Source: Desertimonas flava (GTDB lineage: Bacteria > Actinomycetota > Acidimicrobiia > Acidimicrobiales > Ilumatobacteraceae). From it: a stretch of DNA of 64,000 nt. The stretch lies in NCBI RefSeq assembly GCF_003426815.1, contig NZ_QKYK01000002.1, positions 124,001 to 188,000 of the forward strand, written 5' to 3'. The position numbers and the translations under genes were made by a program. Below, one piece after another: positions 42,625-52,124 of the stretch (position 1 is the stretch's first letter; the number at the start of each line of letters is the position of its first letter). Below the pieces are notes generated by a model, which saw nothing but the letters and a program-made list of their open reading frames with translations, was not told the DNA's origin and searched no databases.

Positions 42625-43092
42625 GTGGCGACGAAACGAGCCTCCGACACTCGGCCCGACCTCGCCGCCATGCTCGCCCCGCTGGTGCGCGAGCTGATCG
42701 ACGCCGAGTTGCCGATCCTCGCGGCGAACGGCATCAGCATGTGGGCCTACAGCGTGCTGCTCGCGCTCGATCGTTCGCCGATGCGCTCCCAGGCGGCGCT
42801 GGCCGAGGCGATCGGGGCCGACAAGACCCGGATCATCCCCACGCTCGACGAGCTGCAGGCGCTCGGCTACATCGAGCGACGTCCCGACCCCGACGACCGG
42901 CGCGTGCGGCTCCTCGCCGTCACCGACGCCGGTCGCGCTGTCAAGGACGCCACCCAGGCCGAGATCCAACGGGGTGAGGAGCGGTGGCTCGGCCGGCTCT
43001 CGGCGGCGGACCGCAGCGCCTTCCTCCGCGTCCTGCGGCAGTTCACCGACGAACGCCGGGCCGCCCGCAACCTCGCTCGGGAGAGCTCGTAG
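42625..43092 (+). CDS. MarR family transcriptional regulator
   Basis: 155 aa from the GTG at 42625. The winged helix is seen as QAALAEAIGADKTRIIPTLDELQALGYIERRPDPDDRRVRLLAVTDAGRA, with the wing DPDDRR diagnostic of MarR. I prefer this start to the in-frame ATG at 42598 because that ATG lies inside the likely -10 hexamer TATGAT. It is divergent from the TIGR03086 gene with the operator between them, so autorepression plus control of the neighbour is likely. Confidence 0.88.
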   Translation: MATKRASDTRPDLAAMLAPLVRELIDAELPILAANGISMWAYSVLLALDRSPMRSQAALAEAIGADKTRIIPTLDELQALGYIERRPDPDDRRVRLLAVTDAGRAVKDATQAEIQRGEERWLGRLSAADRSAFLRVLRQFTDERRAARNLARESS

Positions 43093-43177
43093 AGGCCGCC
43101 GAACCCCGCAATCGAGGGATGGCCCCCGCGACCGGAGCTTCGTACCGTCGCCTCAGAGACGCATCACAGGAGGCGAC

Positions 43178-43672
43178 ATGACAGCGACGACATCCCTCAC
43201 CAGCACCCGCCGAGCCAAGCGACGCATTCGCATCCTGCCGGCGCTCGCCCTGGCCGCGTCGGCCACGGCAGTGCCGGCACTGATCGGCGGGTCGGGGGTT
43301 TCCGCCGGCGAGTATCCCGCATCGCATGCCCAGATCGGCGGGAGCAGCCACGGCTTCGCCACGTTCGAGACCAAGGGCGACGTGTTCTCCCTGTGCGACA
43401 TCCGACCGGACGGCTACTCCGTCGGCCTGCGTTGGCAGCTCAGGGTCCATCAGAACTGGATCTCGCAGCCCAACCACTACAACAGCTGGGGCACCGACAC
43501 GTGCCGGTCGTTCGGTGAGAGCAGTCTCCCGGAGGCGGCGAGCATTCGGTACCGAGCGTGCCTGTACGACCACGCCAAGCCGGGCGGTCACCGACCGGTC
43601 GTCGTCGAGGGTTCGTGCGGCCCGTGGATTCCCGCCAGGCCGGGCGTCGAACCTTCACGACCAGCTCGGTGA
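43178..43672 (+). CDS. Secreted protein of unknown function, 164 aa
   Basis: A perfect AGGAGG stands before the ATG at 43178. A Sec signal peptide is clear (RRAKRRIRILPALALAASATAVPALIGGSGVSA, cleavage probably after VSA). The mature part (about 125 residues) has four Cys (CDIRP, TCRSF, RACLYD, SCGPW) likely forming two disulfides, and several Trp/Tyr in a beta pattern. No family recognised. Monocistronic, converging on the rhomboid gene. Confidence 0.75.
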   Translation: MTATTSLTSTRRAKRRIRILPALALAASATAVPALIGGSGVSAGEYPASHAQIGGSSHGFATFETKGDVFSLCDIRPDGYSVGLRWQLRVHQNWISQPNHYNSWGTDTCRSFGESSLPEAASIRYRACLYDHAKPGGHRPVVVEGSCGPWIPARPGVEPSRPAR

Positions 43673-43715
43673 TCCGCTGGCCGCATTGGGCCGGCGGTGC
43701 GCGCCGCGTGGGGCG

Positions 43716-44345
43716 CTACGGCGTCGTCGTCGGGGACTCGTCGTCGAAGTCGTGGTCGCCGTGGAGCATCCAGGCGGCGACGACGCCGCCGACGGCCCCG
43801 AACAGATGGCCCTGCCACGACATGCGGGACGTCGGCACGAGACCCCACAGCAGCGAGCCGCCGTAGAACATCAAGACGATGATGCCGCCGCCGATCCACA
43901 TCGCCTTCCTGGCGAACACGCCGCGAGACACGAGGTAGGTGATGTAGCCGAACACCAGACCGCTGGCGCCGAGGTGGATGCTGTTGGAGGCACCGAAGAG
44001 CCACACCCCGAGTCCACTGACCACGCCGACGGCGATGGTGACCTCGACGAACTGTCGGGTGCCACCGAGGGCGATCGCCGCCCCGAGGATGCCGAACGGG
44101 ATCGTGTTGCCGATGAGGTGCCGGAAGTCGACATGGAGGAACGGAGCGAACACGATGCCGAACAGGCCGCGGACGGACCGGGGCCGGATGCCCCACCGGT
44201 TGAACGAGGTGCCGGGGAGCAGGTCGATCAGTTCGGTGCCCCACATCACGGCGAGCATCACGCCGACGGCCACGATGCCCGGTGCGAACTCGACGAGTCG
44301 GGGACGTTCGGGAGTCTCGCCGGCGGCCGTCGTGGGGAGGGTCAC
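43716..44345 (-). CDS. Rhomboid family intramembrane serine protease
   Basis: 209 aa with about six transmembrane helices. Catalytic Ser128 lies in GASGLVFGY and His180 in SWQGHLFGA; HVDFRHLIGN marks helix 2 with the structural His/Asn. It cleaves transmembrane substrates within the bilayer; the client is unknown. The acidic C-terminal tail (DHDFDDESPT) is cytosolic or periplasmic. The GTG at 44345 is the start (VTLPTTAAGE); it is divergent from the SRPBCC gene over 69 bp. Confidence 0.9.
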   Translation of the reverse strand: MTLPTTAAGETPERPRLVEFAPGIVAVGVMLAVMWGTELIDLLPGTSFNRWGIRPRSVRGLFGIVFAPFLHVDFRHLIGNTIPFGILGAAIALGGTRQFVEVTIAVGVVSGLGVWLFGASNSIHLGASGLVFGYITYLVSRGVFARKAMWIGGGIIVLMFYGGSLLWGLVPTSRMSWQGHLFGAVGGVVAAWMLHGDHDFDDESPTTTP

Positions 44346-44414
44346 CGATCCATGATCGCATGTCGCACGACGGACGATCCGTTCGCCCGGACGGGCGGCT
44401 GTTTGAATGAGTCG

Positions 44415-44903
44415 ATGGCCCCCAACCACCAGCCGGCGCCCGACGGTGTGACCACCACCCTCACCGACACCACCGCCAGCGCCACGGCGGTCGTCGCCGC
44501 GCCGCCCGAGGCGGTGTTCGACTTCGTCCGTTCGCCCGCCAATCACGCCGAGATCAGTGGTGACGAGTCGGTGCGCGGCCGCGTCAGCGGCCCCGACCTG
44601 CTCGAGGCCGAGAGCTCGTTCCGGATGAAGATGCGTCGCGGTCCGATCGCCTACCGGATGACCAACAAGGTGGTCGAGTTCGACCGCAATCGCGTCATCG
44701 CGTGGTCGCACCTCGGTGGCCACCGCTGGCGGTGGGAGCTCGAGCCCGACGGGTCCGGCGGCACCAGGGTGACCGAGACCTACGACCAATCGACGGCGCG
44801 CATCCCGCTCGTCGTCAAGCTCATGGGTTACCCGAAGGGCCACGTCGCCAACGTCGCCAGGTCGGTCGCCAACGTCGTCGATCACTTCGGAGGTGGAGCG
44901 TGA
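44415..44903 (+). CDS. SRPBCC (START-like) family protein
   Basis: 162 aa. After a Thr/Pro-rich lead, the helix-grip fold begins ATAVVAAPPEAVFDFVRSPANHAEISGDESV and continues GRVSGPDLLEAESSFRMKMRRGPIAYRMTNKVVEFDRNRVIAWSHLGGHRWRWELEPDGSGGTRVTETYD, the standard SRPBCC polyketide_cyc2-like pattern. It should bind a hydrophobic ligand or modify it. It overlaps the following alpha/beta hydrolase gene by four bases (GTGA), so the two probably act together. Confidence 0.85.
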   Translation: MAPNHQPAPDGVTTTLTDTTASATAVVAAPPEAVFDFVRSPANHAEISGDESVRGRVSGPDLLEAESSFRMKMRRGPIAYRMTNKVVEFDRNRVIAWSHLGGHRWRWELEPDGSGGTRVTETYDQSTARIPLVVKLMGYPKGHVANVARSVANVVDHFGGGA

Positions 44904-45814
44904 CCGACCGCGTCGCGTACGACGAGTTCGCCTACTTCGCCGACAACGCGGCGGAGTACGGGATCGCCTACGACGGCCCGCCGCTCGTGCGGCGCGACCG
45001 CGCGGAGCTCCCCGACGGACGCACGATCAGCGCCCTCGTGTGGGGTGACGCCCCGGCCGAGATGGTGTTCCTGCACGGCGGTGCCCAGAACGCCCACACG
45101 TGGGATACGGTCGCCCTCGCCCTCGGTCGTCCCCTCGTCGCCATCGACCTGCCGGGCCACGGACATTCCGACGCCGTGTCGCTGACCCCGGGGCGGCATC
45201 GAGCCGAGTCGCTCGCCGACGACGCCGCCGTGGCCATCGAGGCCCTGGCGCCCGACGCCGATCTCCTCGTCGGCATGTCGCTCGGTGGTATGACGTCGAT
45301 CGCCCTCACCGCCGCCCACCCGCACCTGGTCCGGCGGCTGGCACTGATCGACATCACGCCTGGCGTGAACAGTGAGAAGGCCAAGGCGATCACCGACTTC
45401 GTGCGTGGACCGCCGACGTTCCCGAGCTTCGACGAGCTCCTCGCCCGCACGATCGAGCACAACCCGACACGTACCGAGGCGTCGTTGCGCCGGGGCATCC
45501 TCCACAACGCCGAACAGCTCGATGACGGCTCGTGGCGCTGGCGCTACCGCCGCCACGGTGATGGCGATCTCGCCGAGACCAGCGAGGTCGACGCGTCGTC
45601 GGTGCTGTGGGAGGCCCTGTCGGCGATCACCGCGCCGGTGATGCTCGTGCGCGGGATGCGCCCGCAGTCGGTCGTCGACGACGCCGACGAGGCCGAGCTG
45701 CTTCGCCGCCTCCCGTCGGCGCGTGTCGAGCACGTCGCCGAGGCCGGCCACAGTGTGCAGGGCGACACACCGGTCGAGCTCGCCGCACTGCTCGCCGACT
45801 TCGCCACCGGTTGA
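44900..45814 (+). CDS. Alpha/beta hydrolase
   Basis: 304 aa. Oxyanion motif FLHGGAQNAHTW (58-69), DLPGHGHSD, nucleophile elbow GMSLGGM with Ser127, and the catalytic His near the end in EAGHSVQGD. A cap region lies between about 145 and 230. The esterase/hydrolase substrate is unknown, but coupling to an SRPBCC protein by a GTGA overlap suggests the two handle the same hydrophobic compound. Start GTG at 44900. Confidence 0.88.
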   Translation: MTDRVAYDEFAYFADNAAEYGIAYDGPPLVRRDRAELPDGRTISALVWGDAPAEMVFLHGGAQNAHTWDTVALALGRPLVAIDLPGHGHSDAVSLTPGRHRAESLADDAAVAIEALAPDADLLVGMSLGGMTSIALTAAHPHLVRRLALIDITPGVNSEKAKAITDFVRGPPTFPSFDELLARTIEHNPTRTEASLRRGILHNAEQLDDGSWRWRYRRHGDGDLAETSEVDASSVLWEALSAITAPVMLVRGMRPQSVVDDADEAELLRRLPSARVEHVAEAGHSVQGDTPVELAALLADFATG

Positions 45815-45916
45815 CGCCCCGCCGGCCCGGGACGCGGCACTGTCCGCGGCAGATCGGGTGGCGAGCGCCGGCGCGTGATGCTCGAATCACCGGTCGTTGA
45901 CGGTACGTTCCGGCCG

Positions 45917-47137
45917 ATGACGATGCCGGTGCGCCACTTCGACATCGCCGAGCGACGGCGCCGCCTCGTGGCCCGTCACCACCTCACCGGCACGGCTCGC
46001 TCGATCACCGACGTGGCCGAGGGGCTCGTCGGCCTGCACTCCAGCGACCCGGCCACGGTGGTGCTGTCGCTGTACAGCCGCGTCGGAGGGTTCACGGTCG
46101 CCCGCTTCGAGCACGAGATGTACGAGCAGCGCTCGCTGATCCGCATGCTCGGGATGCGCCGCACGATGTTCGTCGTTCCGCTCGATCTCGGCGGGCTGGT
46201 CGACGCCGCGGCGACCCGCTCGCTGGTCGTCCGCGAGCGGCAGCGCGTCGCCCGGGCCGCCGAGGCACAGGGCATCGCCACCGACGGCGAACGGTGGATC
46301 GACGACGCCTACGACGCCGTCCTCGCCGTCCTGCGCGGCGCCGAGCCGATGGCAGCCCGCGACGTCACCCCGCTCGTGCCCCATCTCCAGATGCGGCTCC
46401 GGTGGGGGACTGGTGCGTACGCCGCCGAGATCGGCGCGGCGAGCCGGGTGCTGTTCCTGCTGGCCATCGAGAACCACACCACCCGCGCCCGCCCGCTCGG
46501 ATCGTGGCTGTCCAGCCAGTACCGCTGGGCGCCCTTCGACGAGTGGTTCGGCATCGCCTCCGGCCAGCACCCGTGGCCTCCGATCGAACCGTCCGAGGCC
46601 CGCCGCCTCCTCGTGGCCCGCTGGCTGCGCACCTACGGGCCGGGGACGCTGGCCGACATCGCGTGGTGGGGCAAGTGGACGCGCGGAGAAGTCCGCGCGG
46701 CCCTCGCCGGAATCGCGGCGGTACCGGTCACCGTGGAGCCGGCTCCCGGCGCCGAGCCGGTCGCGGGGTTCGCCCTCGCCGACGACCTCGACGACACCGC
46801 GAACCCGGCGGACGATCCTGCCGTGGCGCTCGTGCCGGGCCTCGACCCGGCGCTGATGGGGTGGAAGGAACGCGACTGGATCCTCGGCGCCCACGGTGCG
46901 GCGCTGTTCGACCGGAACGGGAACTCGGGGCCGATGGTGCTCGTCGACGGGGCCGCGGTCGGGCCGTGGACCCAACGAGCCGGAGGACTCGTGGTGTGGA
47001 AGGCGCTCGAGTCGCTCGACGGTCCTGTCGCGGCGCTCGTCGACGAGGCCGCCCATCGTCTCAGCGAGTGGATGGACGGCGTCCGGGTCACCCCGCGGTT
47101 CGCCAATCCCCTCGAACGCGCACTGGCCGGAGACTGA
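45917..47137 (+). CDS. AlkZ-like winged-helix protein (HTH_42, putative DNA glycosylase family)
   Basis: 406 aa. The start RHFDIAERRRRLVARHHLTG and the block GLVGLHSSDPATVVLSLYSRV fit the AlkZ/YcaQ superfamily, as do RTMFVVPLDL and the winged-helix repeats (WLRTYGPGTLADIAWWGKW, PAVALVPGLDPALMGWKER). AlkZ uses Gln-x-Gln and AlkX/YcaQ Gln-x-Asp in the place where this protein has His-Ser-Ser, so the catalytic motif is not the known one. It may act on a different DNA lesion or be inactive. ATG at 45917; another ATG is two codons on. Confidence 0.75.
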   Translation: MTMPVRHFDIAERRRRLVARHHLTGTARSITDVAEGLVGLHSSDPATVVLSLYSRVGGFTVARFEHEMYEQRSLIRMLGMRRTMFVVPLDLGGLVDAAATRSLVVRERQRVARAAEAQGIATDGERWIDDAYDAVLAVLRGAEPMAARDVTPLVPHLQMRLRWGTGAYAAEIGAASRVLFLLAIENHTTRARPLGSWLSSQYRWAPFDEWFGIASGQHPWPPIEPSEARRLLVARWLRTYGPGTLADIAWWGKWTRGEVRAALAGIAAVPVTVEPAPGAEPVAGFALADDLDDTANPADDPAVALVPGLDPALMGWKERDWILGAHGAALFDRNGNSGPMVLVDGAAVGPWTQRAGGLVVWKALESLDGPVAALVDEAAHRLSEWMDGVRVTPRFANPLERALAGD

Positions 47138-47215
47138 CCGCGCCGATCGCGCCGATCGGCCCGGTCGCCGAGAATTCATCTCCGTTCCGGGGCCGCCGAC
47201 GCGCCCCGGGCCGGT

Positions 47216-48631
47216 ATGAGCGTCGCCCGCCTCGCCGCCGGACTCTGTCTCGCCTCGGTCGCCGCGGTGGGCTTGCCTGGTGATGCCGGCGCGGCGGCGA
47301 TCGTCGGCGAGTACACCCCGGGCGTGACCGCGGCCGCGCTGGGCGGGCGGCTGACCGTCAACGGCTACGGCGTGGCCGGGATCGGCGTCCACCGCTTCGC
47401 CCTCGACGACGGTTCCGCCGCACTCGGCCTGTGCATCCAGGCCAACGTGTCCCACTCCACGTCCGCCGACTACCAGCTGAGCGCCAATGCCGTGAACAAC
47501 GGCGCCCTCGACTACCTGACGTGGCGGTACCTCGACGGCGCAGGGCCGTCCGATGTCGCCGCCGCGGGGATGGCGGTCGCCGTCTGGGGCTTGATCGGTT
47601 CGCAGCGCCCCGACGGCGGCGTGATCGTGACGCCCGGGACGATCGTCGTCGAGGTCGCCGGCGCCGGCCGCCGAACCGACATCGAGTCCGCCGCCGCCAG
47701 GTTCGTCGACGAGGCGCTGCGTCGTCGGGGTCCGTGGACGATGTCGGACCTCGTCGTCGTGGATGGCGCGGCCTCCGTCCGGCTCGACGGCCCGGCCGGC
47801 GCGATCAGTGGACGACCCGTGACGTTCGAGCTGTCGGCGGCGGCGGGCGGCGCAGCGTGGCAGGCGACGGCCGACACCGACGACGGGGGTGTCGCCACGG
47901 TCGACGTGTCGGCCGCCGGGTCGATCGATGGTCGCACGCTGACCGCCTCGGCGGTCGGGCCCGGGCGCTCGATCGAGCTGAGCGCACCGGGTGCCCAGCG
48001 CTTCGCCCTCGCCGGCACGCCGGCCGCGCTGTCGGCAACCCACGTGTTCCCGGCGGCACCGCCGGCCACGACCACCAGCACGACGACGACCACCACGACC
48101 ACGACACGTCCCAGCACATCGACCGCGACAGCTCCGACCACGACTGCTCCGGCCACGACAGCTCCGGCCACATCGACCACCCCGACCACGGCGTCGACAG
48201 TCGTCCGGACGACCATGACGACTTCGACCATGACGGCGACCTCGACCAGCACGGCGCCGTCGCCGACGACCGTTCCGGACACGAGCCCACCGACACTGCC
48301 GGCCACGTCGACATCGACGAGCGCGCCGATCGCCGAGCCAACGACCCCGTCGACGAGCGCGCCGACCAGCGCGCCGACCACGGTGGTCACCACGACGTCG
48401 GAACCGGTCGAGCCCAGCGCTCCGCCGTCGTCCGACGGGCCGCCGGGGTCGGTCGGCTCCGTTCCGCCCGACGAGCCGTCGCCTCAGCCGCCCCCCGGCA
48501 TCGCCGTCACCGGTGGGGCGGCCCGCCCGGTGATCCGAGCAGGAGCGGTGCTGTTCGCCATCGGCTCAGTCGTCAGCCTGGTCTCGGCCGGCCGGCGTCG
48601 TCGGCAACCCCACGAGGAACGTTCCGGCTGA
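47216..48631 (+). CDS. Mucin-like cell-surface protein with sortase-type sorting signal
   Basis: 471 aa. A signal peptide (ARLAAGLCLASVAAVGLPGDAGA) leads to a folded domain (about 25-150) with one Cys in GLCIQANVSHSTSADYQ, reminiscent of thioester-type adhesin domains; the Gln of the partner motif is not kept (AVAVW). A bacterial-Ig-like domain follows, then about 150 residues almost all Thr, Ser, Pro and Ala. The end is GIAVTGG, a hydrophobic helix and RRRR: a class E-like LAxTG variant sorting signal. Likely cell-wall anchored and possibly O-glycosylated. Transcribed ahead of a GH3 gene with a 26-bp gap. Confidence 0.75.
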   Translation: MSVARLAAGLCLASVAAVGLPGDAGAAAIVGEYTPGVTAAALGGRLTVNGYGVAGIGVHRFALDDGSAALGLCIQANVSHSTSADYQLSANAVNNGALDYLTWRYLDGAGPSDVAAAGMAVAVWGLIGSQRPDGGVIVTPGTIVVEVAGAGRRTDIESAAARFVDEALRRRGPWTMSDLVVVDGAASVRLDGPAGAISGRPVTFELSAAAGGAAWQATADTDDGGVATVDVSAAGSIDGRTLTASAVGPGRSIELSAPGAQRFALAGTPAALSATHVFPAAPPATTTSTTTTTTTTTRPSTSTATAPTTTAPATTAPATSTTPTTASTVVRTTMTTSTMTATSTSTAPSPTTVPDTSPPTLPATSTSTSAPIAEPTTPSTSAPTSAPTTVVTTTSEPVEPSAPPSSDGPPGSVGSVPPDEPSPQPPPGIAVTGGAARPVIRAGAVLFAIGSVVSLVSAGRRRRQPHEERSG

Positions 48632-48657
48632 GCGATCGGTTGCTACCGTCGGCGTCG

Positions 48658-51123
48658 ATGGCCTCCCCCCACCCCGCTGCCGGTCCTACCGAGGACCGAG
48701 CCGACGCTCGCGTCGCCGCCGTACTCGATGCCCTCACGCTCGAACAGAAGGTGGCGTTGCTCGCCGGCGACGACACCTGGCGCACGGCGTCGTCCGAGTC
48801 CCCGCCCGTGCCGGCCATCCGCATGTCCGATGGGCCAGCGGGCATCCGCGGCACGTCGTGGACCGGGCCGTCGTCGGCGTCGTTCCCCTGCGGCGCCGCG
48901 CTCGGAGCGACCTTCGACGTGGAGCTCGTCCGCGAGATCGGCCTCGCCCTCGCTCGCGAAGCCCGCACGAAGAGCGCCCACGTCGTCCTCGGGCCCACCG
49001 TCAACCTGCAGCGCACGCCGGTCGGCGGTCGCAACTTCGAGTGCTACAGCGAAGACCCGGTCCTCACCTCGGAGATCGCCGTCGCCTACGTGGCGGGCCT
49101 CCAGGCCGAGGTGCCGGGGCGGGCGCGGGTCGCCGCGTGCGTCAAGCACCTCGTCGCCAACGACACCGAGCAGGAGCGGATGACGATCTCGTCGGAGGTC
49201 GACGAGGCCACGCTGCGCGAGGTCTACCTGCCGCCGTTCGAGGCCGTCGTCGGGCGGGCGGAGGCGCGGGCGGTGATGAGCGCCTACAACCGCTTGAACG
49301 GCACGTTCTGCAGCGAGCATCCCTGGCTGCTCACCACCGTGCTCCGCGACGAGTGGGGATTCGACGGCGTCGTCGTCAGCGACTGGTTCGGCTGCCACAG
49401 CGCGGCCGAGTCCCTGCTGGCCGGTCTCGACATCGAGATGCCCGGACCGCCGATCGAGCGGGGCGAGAAGCTCCTGGCGGCGGTCGCCGCCGGGGAATGC
49501 ACCGAGGCCGACCTCGACCGCGCCGTGGCCCGGATCCTCGCCCTCGCCGAATGGGTCGACGCCGGCGGCACCGGCACGACAGAGGTGCACGACACCGATG
49601 AGGAGACCCACGACGTGATCCGCCGCGCCGCGGCCGCGGCGATGGTGCTGCTCAAGAACGAGCGCCGCACGCTGCCCCTGCCGGCGGCGTCGGGCGCGGC
49701 GAGCCCGAAGGTGGCCCTCATCGGACCCAACGCCGAGTTCGGTCGCGTCCAGGGCGGGGGCAGTGCCCGCGTTCGCGCCGAGAAGCGTCGCGGCCCACTC
49801 GAGGCCCTCCGGGCACGCGGCTACGACACGGACTTCGAGACCGGCGGATGGATCGCCAAGTACCTACCGGTGCTCCACGGCGACTTCACCGTCGAGTACT
49901 TCGACGACGCCGGCCGCTCGGTCACCACCACGGCCAACCGCCTCACCTGGTACTGGGACCAGCCGCCGGACGGGCCCGACGGCGAGGACGTCTTCGACGG
50001 GCCGACGTTCGGCGCCACCATCACCGGGACGCTGCGCCCCGACGTCGGCGGCCCTTGGGAGGTCGGCGTCTACTCGGTCGGGCCGTCGGCCGTCCGGCTC
50101 GACGGCGAGGTGGTCGTCGCCGTCGACGACGGGGTGACCGGAGGTGCCTTCTTCGGCATGGGAAGCGCCGAGATCCGCGCCACCGTCGAACTCGATGCCG
50201 GCCGCGAGTACCAGTTGCAGGTCGACTACCCGGTCGCCGTGGGCCAGCGGGTGCGCGGCCTCGTCGTCGGTGCCCGAGCCGTGCCCGAGGGCGATCCCAT
50301 CGAGCGGGCCGTTGCCACGGCGCGGGCTGCCGACGTCGCCGTCGTCATCGTCGGCACCGACGACTTCTGGGAGACCGAGGGCGAGGACCGCACGACGATC
50401 TCGCTCCCCGGCCGCCAGGACGAGCTGGTCGCCGCCGTCGCCGCGGCGAACCCGAACACCGTCGTCGTGATCAACGCCGGTTCACCGGTCGCCATGCCGT
50501 GGCTGGACGACGTGCCCACCGTGCTCCACGTGTGGTTCCCCGGCCAGGAGCTCGGCGACGCCCTCGCCGACGTGCTGACCGCCGAGACCGATCCCGGCGG
50601 TCGCCTCCCGATCACGTTCCCCCGATCGCTCGACGAGACCCCGGCCGCGCGCTGGTACCCGGCCCGTGGCGGCAAAGCCGTCTACGGCGAAGGTCCGCTC
50701 GTCGGGCACCGCTGGTACGACCGCAACGGCGTCGAGCCGCTGTTCCCCTTCGGCCACGGTCTGAGCTACACGACGTTCACCATCGCTCCTGCCGGGGTCA
50801 CCGGGTCGCCCGTCGACGGGGCCACCGTCAGCGTCGACGTCACCAACGACGGGACGTGGTCGGGGACCGAGGTCGTGCAGGTGTACGTCGAGTCACCGTC
50901 CGCCGCCGACCCGGCGCGACCACCGCGCACGCTCGCCGGGTTCGCCAAGGTCGACCTCGGCCCGGGGGAGTCGGAACGGGTCACGATCGAACTGCCGACG
51001 AGGGTGTTCAGCCGCTGGGTGGACGGCACCGGCTGGCTGGTCGAGCCGGGGGAATACCGTGTGGTCGTGGGGCGCTCGTCGCGGGACCACAGCCTCGCCC
51101 ACACGTTCGAGGTCGCGGCGTGA
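48658..51123 (+). CDS. GH3 family beta-glucosidase with PA14 insert
   Basis: 821 aa. The GH3 barrel has KHLVANDTE (163-171) and the nucleophile Asp242 in VVVSDWFG. The (alpha/beta)6 sandwich is interrupted by a PA14-type beta domain at about 395-540 (FTVEYFDDAGR...NRLTWYWDQPP), as in Kluyveromyces-type beta-glucosidases. An Fn3-like domain ends the protein (VTNDGTWSGTEVVQVYVESP). It hydrolyses terminal beta-glucosyl units; no signal peptide, so probably cytoplasmic on imported glycosides. ATG at 48658; the frame is open upstream only as a shadow of the preceding gene. Confidence 0.92.
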   Translation: MASPHPAAGPTEDRADARVAAVLDALTLEQKVALLAGDDTWRTASSESPPVPAIRMSDGPAGIRGTSWTGPSSASFPCGAALGATFDVELVREIGLALAREARTKSAHVVLGPTVNLQRTPVGGRNFECYSEDPVLTSEIAVAYVAGLQAEVPGRARVAACVKHLVANDTEQERMTISSEVDEATLREVYLPPFEAVVGRAEARAVMSAYNRLNGTFCSEHPWLLTTVLRDEWGFDGVVVSDWFGCHSAAESLLAGLDIEMPGPPIERGEKLLAAVAAGECTEADLDRAVARILALAEWVDAGGTGTTEVHDTDEETHDVIRRAAAAAMVLLKNERRTLPLPAASGAASPKVALIGPNAEFGRVQGGGSARVRAEKRRGPLEALRARGYDTDFETGGWIAKYLPVLHGDFTVEYFDDAGRSVTTTANRLTWYWDQPPDGPDGEDVFDGPTFGATITGTLRPDVGGPWEVGVYSVGPSAVRLDGEVVVAVDDGVTGGAFFGMGSAEIRATVELDAGREYQLQVDYPVAVGQRVRGLVVGARAVPEGDPIERAVATARAADVAVVIVGTDDFWETEGEDRTTISLPGRQDELVAAVAAANPNTVVVINAGSPVAMPWLDDVPTVLHVWFPGQELGDALADVLTAETDPGGRLPITFPRSLDETPAARWYPARGGKAVYGEGPLVGHRWYDRNGVEPLFPFGHGLSYTTFTIAPAGVTGSPVDGATVSVDVTNDGTWSGTEVVQVYVESPSAADPARPPRTLAGFAKVDLGPGESERVTIELPTRVFSRWVDGTGWLVEPGEYRVVVGRSSRDHSLAHTFEVAA

Positions 51124-52112
51124 CCCGCTTCGTGATCTTCGGAGCCGGCGGAGTCGGTGGCACGATCGGGGTCTGCCTCGCCGAGGCCGGCCACGACGTC
51201 GTCCTCGTCGCCCGCGGCGCCAACCGCGACGCCATCGCCGCCCGCGGTCTCCGCCTCGAGACCCCCGAGCGCGCGGTCACCGTGCCCCTCCCCGTCACCG
51301 ATGACGTGTCGACCATCGGGCTGGGTGCGGAGCCGGGTGACGTCGTGTTGCTGGCGACGAAGAGCCAGGACACGGCCGGCGCGTGCCAGTCGATCGCCGC
51401 GGCCGCGGCCAACCCGGTCCCGGTCGTCTGCCTGCAGAACGGCGTGGCGAACGAGGCGGCGGTGCTGCGCTGGTTCCCCGACGTGTACGGCGTTCCGGTG
51501 ATGCTTCCGGCGCTGCACCTCGAGCCCGGGATCGTGCAGGCGAGCTCGGCGCCGATCACCGGCATCCTCGACGTCGGTCGCTACCCCGCCGGCGTCGACG
51601 ACACCGCCAAGGAGGTCTCCGCGGCGTTCGCCGGCGCGACCTTCGATTCCGAGGCGCGCCCGGACGTGATGGCGTGGAAGTGGCGCAAGTTGTTCAGCAA
51701 CTGCCTCAACGCCGTCGAGGCGCTCACCGGTGCGCTCACCGCCGGATCCGACGAGACCGTCGAGGTGATCCGCCTCGTCAGCGCCGAGTGCGAGCGCGTC
51801 ACCGCCGCGGCGGGGATCGATGTGGTGTCCCGGCAGGACGACGTCGCCCGCCGCGGTGACCTGATGACCATCGCCCCGGTCAACGGCGCCGACCGGCCCG
51901 GCGGGTCGACCTGGCAGAGCCTGGCCCGCGGCACCGGTGTCGAGACCGACTACCTCAACGGCGAGATCGTGATGCACGGACGTCTGCACGGCGTGCCCAC
52001 GCCGGTGAACGAGTGGCTGCAACACGCCGTCCGCACGGCCGCCGCCACGGGTGCCGGCCCCGGCTCGATGACCATCAGCGACGTCCTCGCCGCCCTCCGA
52101 ACCGTCCTCTGA
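51120..52112 (+). CDS. Ketopantoate reductase family (ApbA/PanE-like) oxidoreductase
   Basis: 330 aa. The NADP-binding IFGAGGVGG is at 6-14 and ATKSQDT at about 79-85. The conserved PVVCLQNGVANE and the C-domain helix KWRKLFSNCLNAVEALTG carry the family's catalytic Lys. Classic PanE makes pantoate for CoA, but many paralogs act on other 2-keto acids; the four-base GTGA overlap with a beta-glucosidase gene fits a catabolic paralog better than vitamin synthesis. Start GTG at 51120. Confidence 0.82.
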   Translation: MTRFVIFGAGGVGGTIGVCLAEAGHDVVLVARGANRDAIAARGLRLETPERAVTVPLPVTDDVSTIGLGAEPGDVVLLATKSQDTAGACQSIAAAAANPVPVVCLQNGVANEAAVLRWFPDVYGVPVMLPALHLEPGIVQASSAPITGILDVGRYPAGVDDTAKEVSAAFAGATFDSEARPDVMAWKWRKLFSNCLNAVEALTGALTAGSDETVEVIRLVSAECERVTAAAGIDVVSRQDDVARRGDLMTIAPVNGADRPGGSTWQSLARGTGVETDYLNGEIVMHGRLHGVPTPVNEWLQHAVRTAAATGAGPGSMTISDVLAALRTVL

Positions 52113-52124
52113 CTCGGCGCGCGG

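Noticed and set aside
47431-51123. 1230-codon frame that would fuse the GH3 enzyme to upstream sequence
   Set aside because: The upstream part is an alternative frame of the mucin-like gene; the GH3 protein has its own ATG at 48658 and normal length.
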